Shown here: positions 39,740 to 47,326 of the stretch, piece by piece
How positions within the stretch are numbered: position 1 is the stretch's first letter
How the letters are laid out: the number at the start of each line of letters is the position of its first letter
NCBI RefSeq assembly: GCF_003999995.1
Contig: NZ_RJAD01000001.1
Coordinates: 1,364,001 to 1,428,000, forward strand
Direction: 5' to 3'
Length of the DNA: 64,000 bases
From: Microbacterium sulfonylureivorans
GTDB taxonomy: Bacteria; Actinomycetota; Actinomycetes; Actinomycetales; Microbacteriaceae
The notes under the pieces: model-generated
Told to the model about the DNA's origin: nothing
Databases searched by the model: none
Seen by the model: only the letters and a program-made list of their open reading frames with translations
Program-made: the position numbers and the translations under genes

Positions 39740-40273
39740 ATGGTCGTGCGACGAGGAAGAGTGAGCAGGTACATCGTGAAGAGATCGCTTTCGTTGGTAG
39801 CACTAACCGCCGCACTGCTCGTGTTGACCGCGTGCTCCGGGGGCAACCTCGCGTTCGGGGTGACGGCTGAACAGCTCGTTGGTACCTGGAGTGCAGGTGG
39901 CGAACTCGACACTCGACTGACACTGAGTGAGGACGGCACGCTGAGTGCCACTGACTGGCCCGCGAGCCTGGACTGCCAGGACAACGACGCCGATACTGTC
40001 GACGACTTGCCCGAATCTGAGCGCCTTGACGTCTCCGGGACGTGGGAGGCCGGAACCGACGAAGTGAGCCACGTGGTCACGCTTTGGTTGGACAACGACG
40101 TCTGCCCCCTCGGTGGCTCTATGGCCTACGTCTGGCGCAGTGTGGGCGGCGATCTCGCGATGTGTTTGAAAATCCCCCAGTCCGTGCCCGGCGATGAATT
40201 GGTGCCGGGCCAGGTGTTGAATCTCAATCTCGACGTCGACGACAGCGAGCGAGACATTGCCGCGTGCCTCTGA
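39740..40273 (+). CDS. Lipoprotein, paralogue of the Rhs-coupled lipoprotein
   Basis: This 177-residue protein (ATG 39740; GTG starts at 39761 and 39776 are possible) has a signal peptide ending in lipobox LTAC (Cys32). The mature part repeats the pattern of the 38515 lipoprotein: LVGTWSAGGEL, EDGTLSATDWP, a middle Cys, then VCPLGGSMAYVWRSVGGDL and a C-terminal Cys. This marks a gene duplication inside the island. Its stop overlaps the degraded third copy. Confidence 0.75.
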   Translation: MVVRRGRVSRYIVKRSLSLVALTAALLVLTACSGGNLAFGVTAEQLVGTWSAGGELDTRLTLSEDGTLSATDWPASLDCQDNDADTVDDLPESERLDVSGTWEAGTDEVSHVVTLWLDNDVCPLGGSMAYVWRSVGGDLAMCLKIPQSVPGDELVPGQVLNLNLDVDDSERDIAACL

Positions 40274-40476
40274 TTACACCAAGACTCGCTCCGCCCACCG
40301 ACGTCTGCCCGGACGGGACACCGCAGGCCTACCCCTGGCGCGATTCCGGGGGCGTCGTCAGTCCGTGTTTCCCTCTCTCGACGTCGGACCCCGACGGCTT
40401 CCAGCAAAACAGGACACTGATCCTTCACAGGCGCGGGAACCCGAGAACTCCTTCCGCTGAGCCGTGTGTCCGACGA
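40264..40476 (+). pseudogene. Truncated third copy of the lipoprotein family
   Basis: From about 40291 this frame encodes DVCPDGTPQAYPWRDSGG, then CFPLSTSDPDGFQQNRTLIL and a terminal PCV. It lines up with the C-terminal third of the 38515 lipoprotein (LCPDDSPRAYLWRSADN, CFPLGTLDPDAFRKDRMLIL, SCV). The signal peptide and GTWSAG half are missing. The stop codon TAG of the intact copy is replaced by a CGA codon here, so the frame reads on into the next gene. Confidence 0.75.
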
Positions 40477-40489
40477 TGGGAGCGACCGA

Positions 40490-41034
40490 ATGAGGACAAG
40501 AGGTCGTCGCCTCTCATCGCGCCGTGCAGCCCTCGTCGTGTTCTCCTCACGCTGGCTACGGCGGCTCTGCTGGTGGTGATGGCGGGGTGCTCTGGAACTC
40601 CGGTCACAGCGAAAGAGGCGCGTGCCAACTCTGACGCGGCACGAGCAGTCGCGGAGCGGAATCTGGCCGACGTCATCGAGTCCGCCGGGCTGCCGGGGTC
40701 CCAGCCTGTAGCGGCGGCGCGAGATGGGGTCTGCACATCGGTGGACTATTCGTACAACCCGTACGGCAAGTGGTACCTCACGACCTCCGTTCCCCTTCAA
40801 GCCGGTACGGAACAATCGACTCTCGACCGGATCGTTGCCGCGTACAAGGCGCGGGACGGCTGGAGAATCATTGGCGAAGAGCCCGGGGTGTTGGCGAGCA
40901 CTGACCGTGTCCTGGCTAGCACCGGCGACGTAGTCAGTGAAAGACCGGAGGTGAGGGTGAGTATCGACCTCACCTCGCATGCTCTGCTGCTGACCTCGGA
41001 GAGTGACTGCTACCGCAAGGAGCACTCGGGCTAG
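40490..41034 (+). pseudogene. Lipoprotein gene with an apparent frameshift in its signal peptide
   Basis: An ATG at 40490 with a good GGGAG ribosome-binding site opens a frame reading RTRGRRLSSRRAALVV that stops after 29 codons. The next frame supplies the rest of a signal peptide (LLTLATAALLVVMAGC, lipobox MAGC) and about 150 residues of mature lipoprotein ending YRKEHSG at 41034, but has no start of its own before the upstream remnant. A shift of one base restores a normal lipoprotein. It could be a real mutation or a sequencing error; translation by read-through from 40264 is also possible. Confidence 0.65.
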
Positions 41035-41084
41035 CTCGAGGATCATGTTCGGATGGGGCGAGGTGACCGGAAAGAAGGCGGGAT

Positions 41085-41648
41085 GTGGACGTCGATGCGA
41101 ACGCGGTAGGCGCGCCAGCGAAGCGCGCCATGACTGTCATACGGGTCTGTCTCGGAGTGGTGATTGCCGGGCTGGTGATCAGCGGGGTGACCGCGTTCCC
41201 GCTCCGTGAAGAGCTGACCCTGGGCTCAGAACTCCTGCGCTCCATCGGTGCCGCGTCGTGGTTGCCTGGGTTGGCCGGGTGGGTGGACCGAGTTGCCGAC
41301 GCGCTCGCCGCCACCGGCGAGCAGTACCCGTTCCTCGCCTACGGAACAGACTGGTTGGCGTTTGCCCACCTGCTGATAGCGGTCGCCTTCGTCGGGCCGT
41401 TTCGGGACCCGGTGCGCAACATCTGGGTTACACAATGGGGGCTCATCGCGTGCGCAGGCATCGTGCCGCTCGCGTTGATTGCCGGAACGGTGAGGGGTCT
41501 GCCGCTCGGGTGGCAGCTCATCGACATAAGCTTCGGTTTGCTGGCTGCGATCCCGCTCACAATCGCGCTGGTGCTGACTAGGCGCCTCGAGCGCCAGCGC
41601 TTGCCGGTCATCAGCGGAGTGCACGAGGTATCCGGATCCGAGACATGA
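41085..41648 (+). CDS. Four-helix membrane protein of unknown function
   Basis: This 187-residue protein (GTG 41085) has four hydrophobic segments at about 18-36, 85-105, 114-135 and 142-163, with an extracytoplasmic loop between the first two (LREELTLGSELL ... LAATGEQYPFLAYGTDWL). The motif TDWLAFAHLLIA with FVGPFRDPVRNIWVTQWG is, from memory, seen in conserved hypothetical proteins of many bacteria. It is the last clear gene of the island. No function can be assigned. Confidence 0.75.
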   Translation: MDVDANAVGAPAKRAMTVIRVCLGVVIAGLVISGVTAFPLREELTLGSELLRSIGAASWLPGLAGWVDRVADALAATGEQYPFLAYGTDWLAFAHLLIAVAFVGPFRDPVRNIWVTQWGLIACAGIVPLALIAGTVRGLPLGWQLIDISFGLLAAIPLTIALVLTRRLERQRLPVISGVHEVSGSET

Positions 41649-42023
41649 ATGCCGCATACGCCAGCTGCCGGTACTCGAAGGGGCACCGGTCACGCTTGAC
41701 AGCGAGCGGCTCTGCGGGTGGAGGCTGCTTCGCACCTGCCTGGTTTGAGACCGGTGAAGCGGGCGCTGAGGCCCTACGTCGGCTGAGGCATGCCGGGAGC
41801 GGAGGGCCGCGCATGTGCTTCACATGTCGATTGAAGCCAGCACCGGCGGCCCCGCTGAGGGTCCAGAAAGCGTGTCAGAAAAGCCCCTAGAAGGGGACGA
41901 AAAGCGGCAACCCGAAACCCCGCCTGACCTGGAGGAAGTAGATCCGCCTGGAAAAGTTCGGGGCTTGGCGCGGAATCGGAAGTAAAGCGTGCTCGCGATC
42001 CCTTGAGACTCAAGGGGTCTGGG
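41649..42023. other. Right end of the island, no firm gene
   Basis: This 375-nt stretch has no gene I can defend. An 81-codon frame begins in an ATGA overlap with the preceding stop (41645-41890) but has poor composition. Another frame (GTG 41815 or ATG 41824, to 41985) encodes a very acidic 53-residue tail-like sequence (EGPESVSEKPLEGDEKRQPE). Both could be remnants of genes cut at the island edge. Confidence 0.4.
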
Positions 42024-42036
42024 ATTTACGAACAGA
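42024..42036 (-). repeat. Inverted copy of the left-end island repeat
   Basis: ATTTACGAACAGA is the exact reverse complement of TCTGTTCGTAAAT at 26251-26263. It lies 13 nt before the terminator of the next gene, at the point where ordinary chromosomal genes resume. Together the two copies bracket the whole accessory region as terminal inverted repeats would. Confidence 0.55.
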
Positions 42037-42048
42037 GTCACAGAGCGC

Positions 42049-42080
42049 AGAAGGCCCCCGGTGACGGGGGCCTTCTTCTT
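42049..42080. terminator. Terminator after the GNAT gene
   Basis: A perfect 12-bp stem, AGAAGGCCCCCG with CGGGGGCCTTCT, closes a GTGA loop. It lies immediately beyond the minus-strand acetyltransferase stop (A-rich side toward the gene's downstream) and also has TTCTT on the plus-strand side, so it can act in both directions. Confidence 0.9.
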
Positions 42081-42091
42081 CGTCCGGCGGC

Positions 42092-42577
42092 CTACTCGAG
42101 GGTCGGCACCAGCGTGAACACGATCTCCTCGACGTCGCGCCCGGCCCCCGGTGCGAAGTCGACGTTGCGCGACACCTCGGTGAACCCGACCTTCGTCAGC
42201 ACGGCGATCGATCCGGCGTTGTGGGCGGCGGCGCGCGCGAACAGCGGCCGCACCGGCTCGCGCGAGACGAGGTGGCGAAGCGCCTCGGTCGCGACGCCCC
42301 GGCCCCATGCGTGACGGGCGATCCAGAAGCTCACCTCCCGATCGCCGTCGACCGTGAAGGCTGCGGCCGTGCCGGCGAAGCCGCCGTTCTCGGTCACCAC
42401 CTGGTAGAGGACCTCGGCGTCGCCGCGCTGTCGTGCGATCCACGCGTCGAACGCCTCGCGGTCGCCTGGGTCTTCGGCGGTGAAGGCCGCCATCGCCACG
42501 CCCTCGGGGTCGCGCATCATCTCGAAGACGGCGTCGAGGTCGTCGTCGTCGAGATTCCTCAGCTCGATGTGGTTCAC
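42092..42577 (-). CDS. GNAT-family N-acetyltransferase
   Basis: This 161-residue protein (GTG start) has the GNAT fold of the RimJ/RimL subgroup: an N-terminal IELRNLDDDDLDAVFEMM helix, a VSFWIARHAWGRGVATEAL segment carrying the acetyl-CoA pyrophosphate loop (R/Q-x-x-G-x-G/A variant), and the terminal NAGSIAVLTKVGFTEV motif. The substrate is not predictable. It is a single gene 27 nt from the GntR gene on the same strand. Confidence 0.88.
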   Translation of the reverse strand: MNHIELRNLDDDDLDAVFEMMRDPEGVAMAAFTAEDPGDREAFDAWIARQRGDAEVLYQVVTENGGFAGTAAAFTVDGDREVSFWIARHAWGRGVATEALRHLVSREPVRPLFARAAAHNAGSIAVLTKVGFTEVSRNVDFAPGAGRDVEEIVFTLVPTLE

Positions 42578-42604
42578 ACGCCCACCGTAGCGAGAGGCGC
42601 CGAC

Positions 42605-43243
42605 TCAGGTGAGGCCGTGCAGCTCGCGCAGGAGAGCCTCGGCCCGCACGCCGTCGCGCCGGGTCAGGGCATCCCGGAACTCCTCGTACGTCGCGGAGCG
42701 GCCGACGGGGCACTCGATCAGCGGGCGCCAGGTCGCCACGTTGCGTCGGATGGCCAGCTCGGCCTCGCGCATGAAGCGGATGATCGCGACGTTGCCGGTG
42801 GCCTTCGTCAGCTTGGCGAAGAAGACGTGGCTCGTGCTCATCAGCCGGACGTAGTCGTCGTCGCGGGAAGCCGCGATCACGTCGCCGAGCTCGGCGACGG
42901 CGTCGTCGAGTACCTCGTCGGGGGCGTGGACGACCGCCATGCGCACGGCGTTGCCCATGAGGTATGCGACGAACTCGAGGGTGTCGGCCTGTGCCTTGCT
43001 GTTCGGCGTCGACACGCGCGTGTAGCGATGCGGCGACACCTCGACGAGTCCGACCCGCTCGAGTCGCTGCAGTGCCTCGCGCACAGGAGTCCGCGAGACA
43101 CCCAGCCATTCGGCCAGGTCGTGGTCGCGCAGGCGCTCGCCGGGGGCGAGGCTTCCGTCGAGGATCGCCTCGCCGAGGCGCGTGTAGACCTCGTCGCCGA
43201 GGACGGTGCCGCGCGGGACGACCGGGGTGAGCGGAATGGCCAT
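42605..43243 (-). CDS. GntR-family regulator with FCD ligand domain
   Basis: This 212-residue regulator has an N-terminal winged helix (about 15-75, ILDGSLAPGERLRDHDLAEW and VSRTPVREALQRLERVGLVE) typical of the FadR subfamily. An all-helical FCD domain (about 90-205) follows, with Asp and His residues placed to hold a metal and an organic acid ligand. It may regulate itself; no target operon lies beside it except the GNAT gene downstream. Confidence 0.9.
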   Translation of the reverse strand: MAIPLTPVVPRGTVLGDEVYTRLGEAILDGSLAPGERLRDHDLAEWLGVSRTPVREALQRLERVGLVEVSPHRYTRVSTPNSKAQADTLEFVAYLMGNAVRMAVVHAPDEVLDDAVAELGDVIAASRDDDYVRLMSTSHVFFAKLTKATGNVAIIRFMREAELAIRRNVATWRPLIECPVGRSATYEEFRDALTRRDGVRAEALLRELHGLT

Positions 43244-43619
43244 GAGTGGGACCAGTGTACGGCTGCCGATTCATCTGCATATACCGCTCCCCGGCCGGTG
43301 GACGAAACCGTCCGGATCGCCGCACGGAGGGGCTGATCCGGGGTGCGTCGAACAGCGTCGTCACCCTCGCCGTCACGCCGATATATCGGTAGCATGTGCG
43401 TGTCACGCTTAGGCGTGGCCTATCCGGGGGGATCCGTCGACGCCCGGGCTTCGAGCACTGCTCAGCCCGGGCGTCCGATGGGCCCGCGGAACCTCGCGGC
43501 CGGACGATGTGCAACGTTTTCGTCACCATCCGAAACCCGCATCGCGGCACCGCCCATACACCATTACCGTGGAGATGACTCGTGGCATGAGCGCGAGCAC
43601 CCCAGTAGAACGGCAAGTA
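43244..43619. promoter_or_regulatory. Divergent GntR/cspA region with a long cspA leader
   Basis: This 376-nt gap has no supported gene. It should contain the gntR promoter (leftward) and the cspA promoter with a long 5' leader (rightward), as is usual for cold-shock genes whose mRNA folds in the cold. Two in-frame ATGs upstream of the cspA start add unconserved residues and were not used. Confidence 0.45.
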
Positions 43620-43826
43620 ATGAGCACGCAGGGCACCGTCAAGTGGTTCAACTCGGAGAAGGGCTTCGGCTTCATCGCTCCTGACGAGGGCGGCGCAGAC
43701 GTCTTCGCGCACTACACCGCCATCTCGGCGAGCGGCTACCGCTCGCTCGAGGAGAACCAGCGGGTCGAGTTCGAGATCGCCCAGGGCCCCAAGGGCCTGC
43801 AGGCAGAGAACATCCGCCCCATCTGA
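43620..43826 (+). CDS. cspA: Cold shock protein CspA family
   Basis: This 68-residue single-domain protein binds single-stranded nucleic acid and acts as an RNA chaperone. It has both RNP motifs, KGFGFIAP and VFAHYTAI, and begins [18 protein letters not shown], a textbook Csp sequence. It is monocistronic and ends before a strong terminator. Confidence 0.95.
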   Translation: MSTQGTVKWFNSEKGFGFIAPDEGGADVFAHYTAISASGYRSLEENQRVEFEIAQGPKGLQAENIRPI

Positions 43827-43915
43827 ACCCGCGGGCCCTCGGGCCCGTCTCAGCGGAGCTGCGCCGCGGCACCTCCTCTGCGCCCGAGGCGTCGAGTGGA
43901 TGCCGCGGCACAGTC

Positions 43916-43944
43916 GCGCCCGGCCAGGGGGCCGGGCGCTTTCG
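43916..43944. terminator. Terminator between cspA and the convergent membrane-protein gene
   Basis: A perfect 10-bp stem, GCGCCCGGCC with GGCCGGGCGC, closes an AGGG loop and is followed by TTTCG. It lies in the convergent gap and probably ends the cspA transcript. Confidence 0.8.
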
Positions 43945-43948
43945 CGTC

Positions 43949-46033
43949 TCAGTCGCGATCGCCGCGCACGAGCTCGAGTCCGGCGCCGGCGAACTGGCGC
44001 AGCGTCGCGTCCGGCAGGAACGCGCGGGTGAGCCCCGCGCCGATGCGGGTGAGGTCGCTCTCGTCGCGGAAGAGCAGGTACATGGTCTCGTAGCGCGGGT
44101 GGAACTTGCTCTTGAACCGGTGGAGCGACTGGAAGCCGTAGACGGGCTCGAGCATGCCGGCGAGCCGGTCCGAAAGCGATGCGATGGATCCGGCATCCGG
44201 CGGGTACTCGTGAGCCAGCGGCGCCCCGGACAGCGACATGATCTCGGCGCCCTCCTCTGAGAACAGGCGGGCGGAGGATCCGATGAGGTACTCCATCACC
44301 GGGCCGAATCCGCCGTCGCGCCGTCGCATGAGGTCGAGCGTCCATCCGCGCACGGTGGCTTCGCCGCCACCGTCGCCGTACACCGGCAGCCACGACAGGA
44401 ATCCGTCGACGTCTCCGTCCGGTGAGATCGCGAGGGCGAGGCGCACCTCGGGATCCTCCGCCTGGTCGAGCGTCCCGAGCGTGAACCCCATCTCGGGCAG
44501 CCCCTTGTCGCCGACCCACATCTCGGAGATGGCCCTCAGCTGCTGGCGGATGCCCCACGGCTCGTCGCCGAGCCGCGTCATCCGGAACGTCATCTCCTCG
44601 CGCCCCGCGCGATTGAGCGACGTGCGGACGGCGTTCCACCGCTTGCCGGTGAACTCCAGGCCCGGCAGGTCGACGATCGTGTCGTCGGCGACCACGAGGC
44701 TGCGCCACCCGGGGGGCACCGCGGCCTTCGTCGCCTCGCTCGAGCTGAAGAAGCACGGCACCAGGCCCGCGCTCTCCGCCGCGTGGATGAACTCCGACAC
44801 GGACTGCGCCCGGGATGCCTCGGCCCCGAGCGGGTCGGCCAGCACGATCGCCACCCCGGCTCGTCGCTGGTACGCCAGGATGCCGCCGGCGCGGGTGCGC
44901 GCATAGCTGTTGCCGTCCCACGTGGTCATCCACGACAGCGTCCCGCCGCCGTGGGCGTGGAGCGCGGCCTTCACGTCGGCGACGGTGGGGACCGGCATCG
45001 ATCCCAGCGTGCTCCGGCGTCGGGCACGGAAGGCCCCGCGCACCCAGACGAGGTAGACGAGCATGAGCAGCCACATCGCGGATTGCGCGATGGAGACGTT
45101 GAAGTCGCCGACCTGCTCATCGATCGCATCGGCCCCGACGACCGCGACCGCGACGACGAGCACGAGCCCCGTGAAGATGTTGAAGGCGGCGAGCACGATC
45201 GTCCACACCCAGGCCCACCGGCGACCGCGCCGCAGGCCGTCGGCGAGCACGGCGATCACGATGACGTCGATCGCGATGTCGATGGGCGGTCCGTCGGTCG
45301 CGGCGGTGTGGCCGAACGGCCCGTCCGTGGGGATGACGAAGGTCAGCACGTCCACGGCGAGGATCACGAACGCCGACACGAAGGCGATCAGCCGCTGCTC
45401 GCGGACCGTCGTGCGCTGCACCCGCAGCGACCGGTCGACGAAGAGGACGAGGAGCACCGCGAACGCGTGCTCGAGGTCGGCGAGGGATCCCCAGAAGAAC
45501 AGCGTCACGAACGAGAAGCCCAGGACGACGAGCCACGCGCGCACGCGCCACGGCGAGACGAGCAGCCCGGCGGCGGCGGCGATGCCCGCCATCGTCCCTC
45601 CGGAGGGGCCCACATCGAGCATCGTGGACTCGACCTGCGCCCACGGCCACGGCAGGAACGCCGCCACCCACAGGAACAGCGCGCTCGCGAAGATCGCGAA
45701 CAGCTGCCCGACGCCGAAGTACCCGAGGGCGGCGGCCGAGCCGCGGCGGAGCTCGAGGTACGCGAGACCCGCGAAGCTCGGGATGACGAACAGGTAGACG
45801 ATCGGATGGTCGACGAAGAACGTGCCGGTGACCGGCGTCCACCAGCGGCCCTCGATGAGGGCGGGCAGGCCGTAGGCAACGGCGTCGAAGAGCGGATTCT
45901 CCGAGAAGGGGCTCCACAGCCCGCCGAACACGACGCCCACGACGAGGATCAGCGCGACGAGGGAGAGTGTCGCCGGGATGCGCGCGGCAGCGGCGACGAC
46001 GGGGTGGCGCGATCGCGTGGGGGCGTCGGTCAT
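43949..46033 (-). CDS. Membrane protein: rhomboid-like domain fused to DUF2156 (lysyl-phosphatidylglycerol synthase-like)
   Basis: This 694-residue protein has two halves. The first (about 20-340) has eight or more membrane helices. Its first six look like a rhomboid: EGRWWTPVTGTFFVDHPIVY loop, a GPSGG motif with Ser144 and a helix with His189 (LADLEHAFAVLL), the right order for a Ser-His dyad. The second half (about 345-690) matches the DUF2156/MprF C-terminal transferase that moves an aminoacyl group from tRNA to phosphatidylglycerol (FTGKRWNAVRTSLNRAGREE, FHPRYETMYLLF). It ends the three-gene minus-strand operon with a coiled-coil protein and a HAD phosphatase. Confidence 0.82.
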   Translation of the reverse strand: MTDAPTRSRHPVVAAAARIPATLSLVALILVVGVVFGGLWSPFSENPLFDAVAYGLPALIEGRWWTPVTGTFFVDHPIVYLFVIPSFAGLAYLELRRGSAAALGYFGVGQLFAIFASALFLWVAAFLPWPWAQVESTMLDVGPSGGTMAGIAAAAGLLVSPWRVRAWLVVLGFSFVTLFFWGSLADLEHAFAVLLVLFVDRSLRVQRTTVREQRLIAFVSAFVILAVDVLTFVIPTDGPFGHTAATDGPPIDIAIDVIVIAVLADGLRRGRRWAWVWTIVLAAFNIFTGLVLVVAVAVVGADAIDEQVGDFNVSIAQSAMWLLMLVYLVWVRGAFRARRRSTLGSMPVPTVADVKAALHAHGGGTLSWMTTWDGNSYARTRAGGILAYQRRAGVAIVLADPLGAEASRAQSVSEFIHAAESAGLVPCFFSSSEATKAAVPPGWRSLVVADDTIVDLPGLEFTGKRWNAVRTSLNRAGREEMTFRMTRLGDEPWGIRQQLRAISEMWVGDKGLPEMGFTLGTLDQAEDPEVRLALAISPDGDVDGFLSWLPVYGDGGGEATVRGWTLDLMRRRDGGFGPVMEYLIGSSARLFSEEGAEIMSLSGAPLAHEYPPDAGSIASLSDRLAGMLEPVYGFQSLHRFKSKFHPRYETMYLLFRDESDLTRIGAGLTRAFLPDATLRQFAGAGLELVRGDRD

Positions 46034-46060
46034 GGGTTCACGATAGCGACGCTCCCGGGG

Positions 46061-47326
46061 TCAGGACGGGTCGATCCTCGCGTAGTCGGCCAGTGCCTTG
46101 GCGTCCTCGGCATCCCGCATCGCGCGCCTCGCGGAGTCGAGCGCACCCACCGGATCCTGCGCCTGACGCGCCCGCGCGAGCTCGTGCTGCGCGGAGAGGA
46201 GTCGAGTGCGCGCATCGGCTCCTCCCTTCGCGTGGGCGACGGATGCCTCGGCCTGCGCGATCGCGCTCCGGGCGGCCGCGAGCGTCCCCGGCAGGGCGGT
46301 GCGCGCCCCTCGGAGGCGCTGCTGCGCGGTGCGGGCGTCGCCGAGCGCGAGGTCGAGCCGACCACGCAGGCGGGCGATGCGGTCCACGGTCCGGGAGGGT
46401 CTGCGGTCGGCATCCGCCTCGACGACGGACAGCTCGGCCTCGATCGCCCGCAGCTCCTCCCCCAGCCTCCCGGCGTCGTCGGCGTCGAGGTGCTCGCGGA
46501 TGACGCCGGCCTGGCGCAGCGCGGTGCGGGCGGCGTCGATCTCTCCGGGGACGGCCTGCGCGGCCTGGAGCACGAGCCGGTGCGACTCCTCGAGGATGCG
46601 GGCGTCGACCTCGGCCTGGCGCAGCGACCGCTCGGCCGCGCCCAGCTGCGCGAGGACGCTCTGCGACGGATCGGCGGCGCGCGCGGCGGCGGCGTCCAGC
46701 TGCCGCGCCGCCTCGTCGGCCTCCGCCAGCGCGGCGTGCGCGGCGTGCGCGGCGTCCCGCCACTCCTCGTCCGCGAAGCGGGCGGAGAGCTCCGAGACGA
46801 GTGCGTCGGGATCGCCCATCGATGCGCGCAGCTCCGCCAGGCGCTCGCGGGCGGCGTCGATCTGGGTGGCCGCCGAGACGTTCGCCGCCACCCACGCCGC
46901 ATGCTCCGACCGCGCCGCCGCGATGGACCGGAGTGCGTCGGTCGTCCGCTTGTCGATGGCGGCGGCCGCGCGGCGCACCTCGTCGGGAGCGACGTCCGCC
47001 CGGCTGATCGCCCGGTACTCGTCGAACGACCGGTCGCGCGCGTGCTGTCCGTTCAGTCGCGCCCGTCGCAGCGACACCGGCGCTCCGCCGCCGTAGAGCG
47101 CTCCAGAGAGGCCCACCTCGAGGTCGAGCTCGGCCACCTCGTCGTCGAGGCGCACCAGGGCGGCTCCGGCGGCGACCCGGGCCCGCTCGGCGGCTGCCCG
47201 GGCGCGCGGCGATCGGCGGGCGCGGCGGACCGCCCACGCCGCGACCGCGACCAGGATCGCCGCCACGCCGAACACGACCACCGCGGGCACGAGCCACGCG
47301 AGGACCGAGCCGACGATCTCAGCCAT
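46061..47326 (-). CDS. Membrane-anchored coiled-coil protein of unknown function
   Basis: This 421-residue protein starts at ATG 47326, overlapping the HAD stop by 8 nt. One membrane helix (about 10-33) is followed by RRARRSPRARAAAERAR and then almost 370 residues of Ala/Glu/Arg/Asp-rich helix with heptad-like spacing, that is long coiled coils. No enzyme motif was found. Possible roles are scaffold or TPM/SMC-like filament, both guesses. It lies 27 nt before the lysyltransferase-like gene. Confidence 0.75.
   Translation of the reverse strand: MAEIVGSVLAWLVPAVVVFGVAAILVAVAAWAVRRARRSPRARAAAERARVAAGAALVRLDDEVAELDLEVGLSGALYGGGAPVSLRRARLNGQHARDRSFDEYRAISRADVAPDEVRRAAAAIDKRTTDALRSIAAARSEHAAWVAANVSAATQIDAARERLAELRASMGDPDALVSELSARFADEEWRDAAHAAHAALAEADEAARQLDAAAARAADPSQSVLAQLGAAERSLRQAEVDARILEESHRLVLQAAQAVPGEIDAARTALRQAGVIREHLDADDAGRLGEELRAIEAELSVVEADADRRPSRTVDRIARLRGRLDLALGDARTAQQRLRGARTALPGTLAAARSAIAQAEASVAHAKGGADARTRLLSAQHELARARQAQDPVGALDSARRAMRDAEDAKALADYARIDPS

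Noticed and set aside
41820..45074. 1084-codon minus-strand frame across GNAT, GntR, cspA and the lysyltransferase-like gene
   Set aside because: It crosses several real genes in other frames and is dominated by Arg, Pro and Ala.
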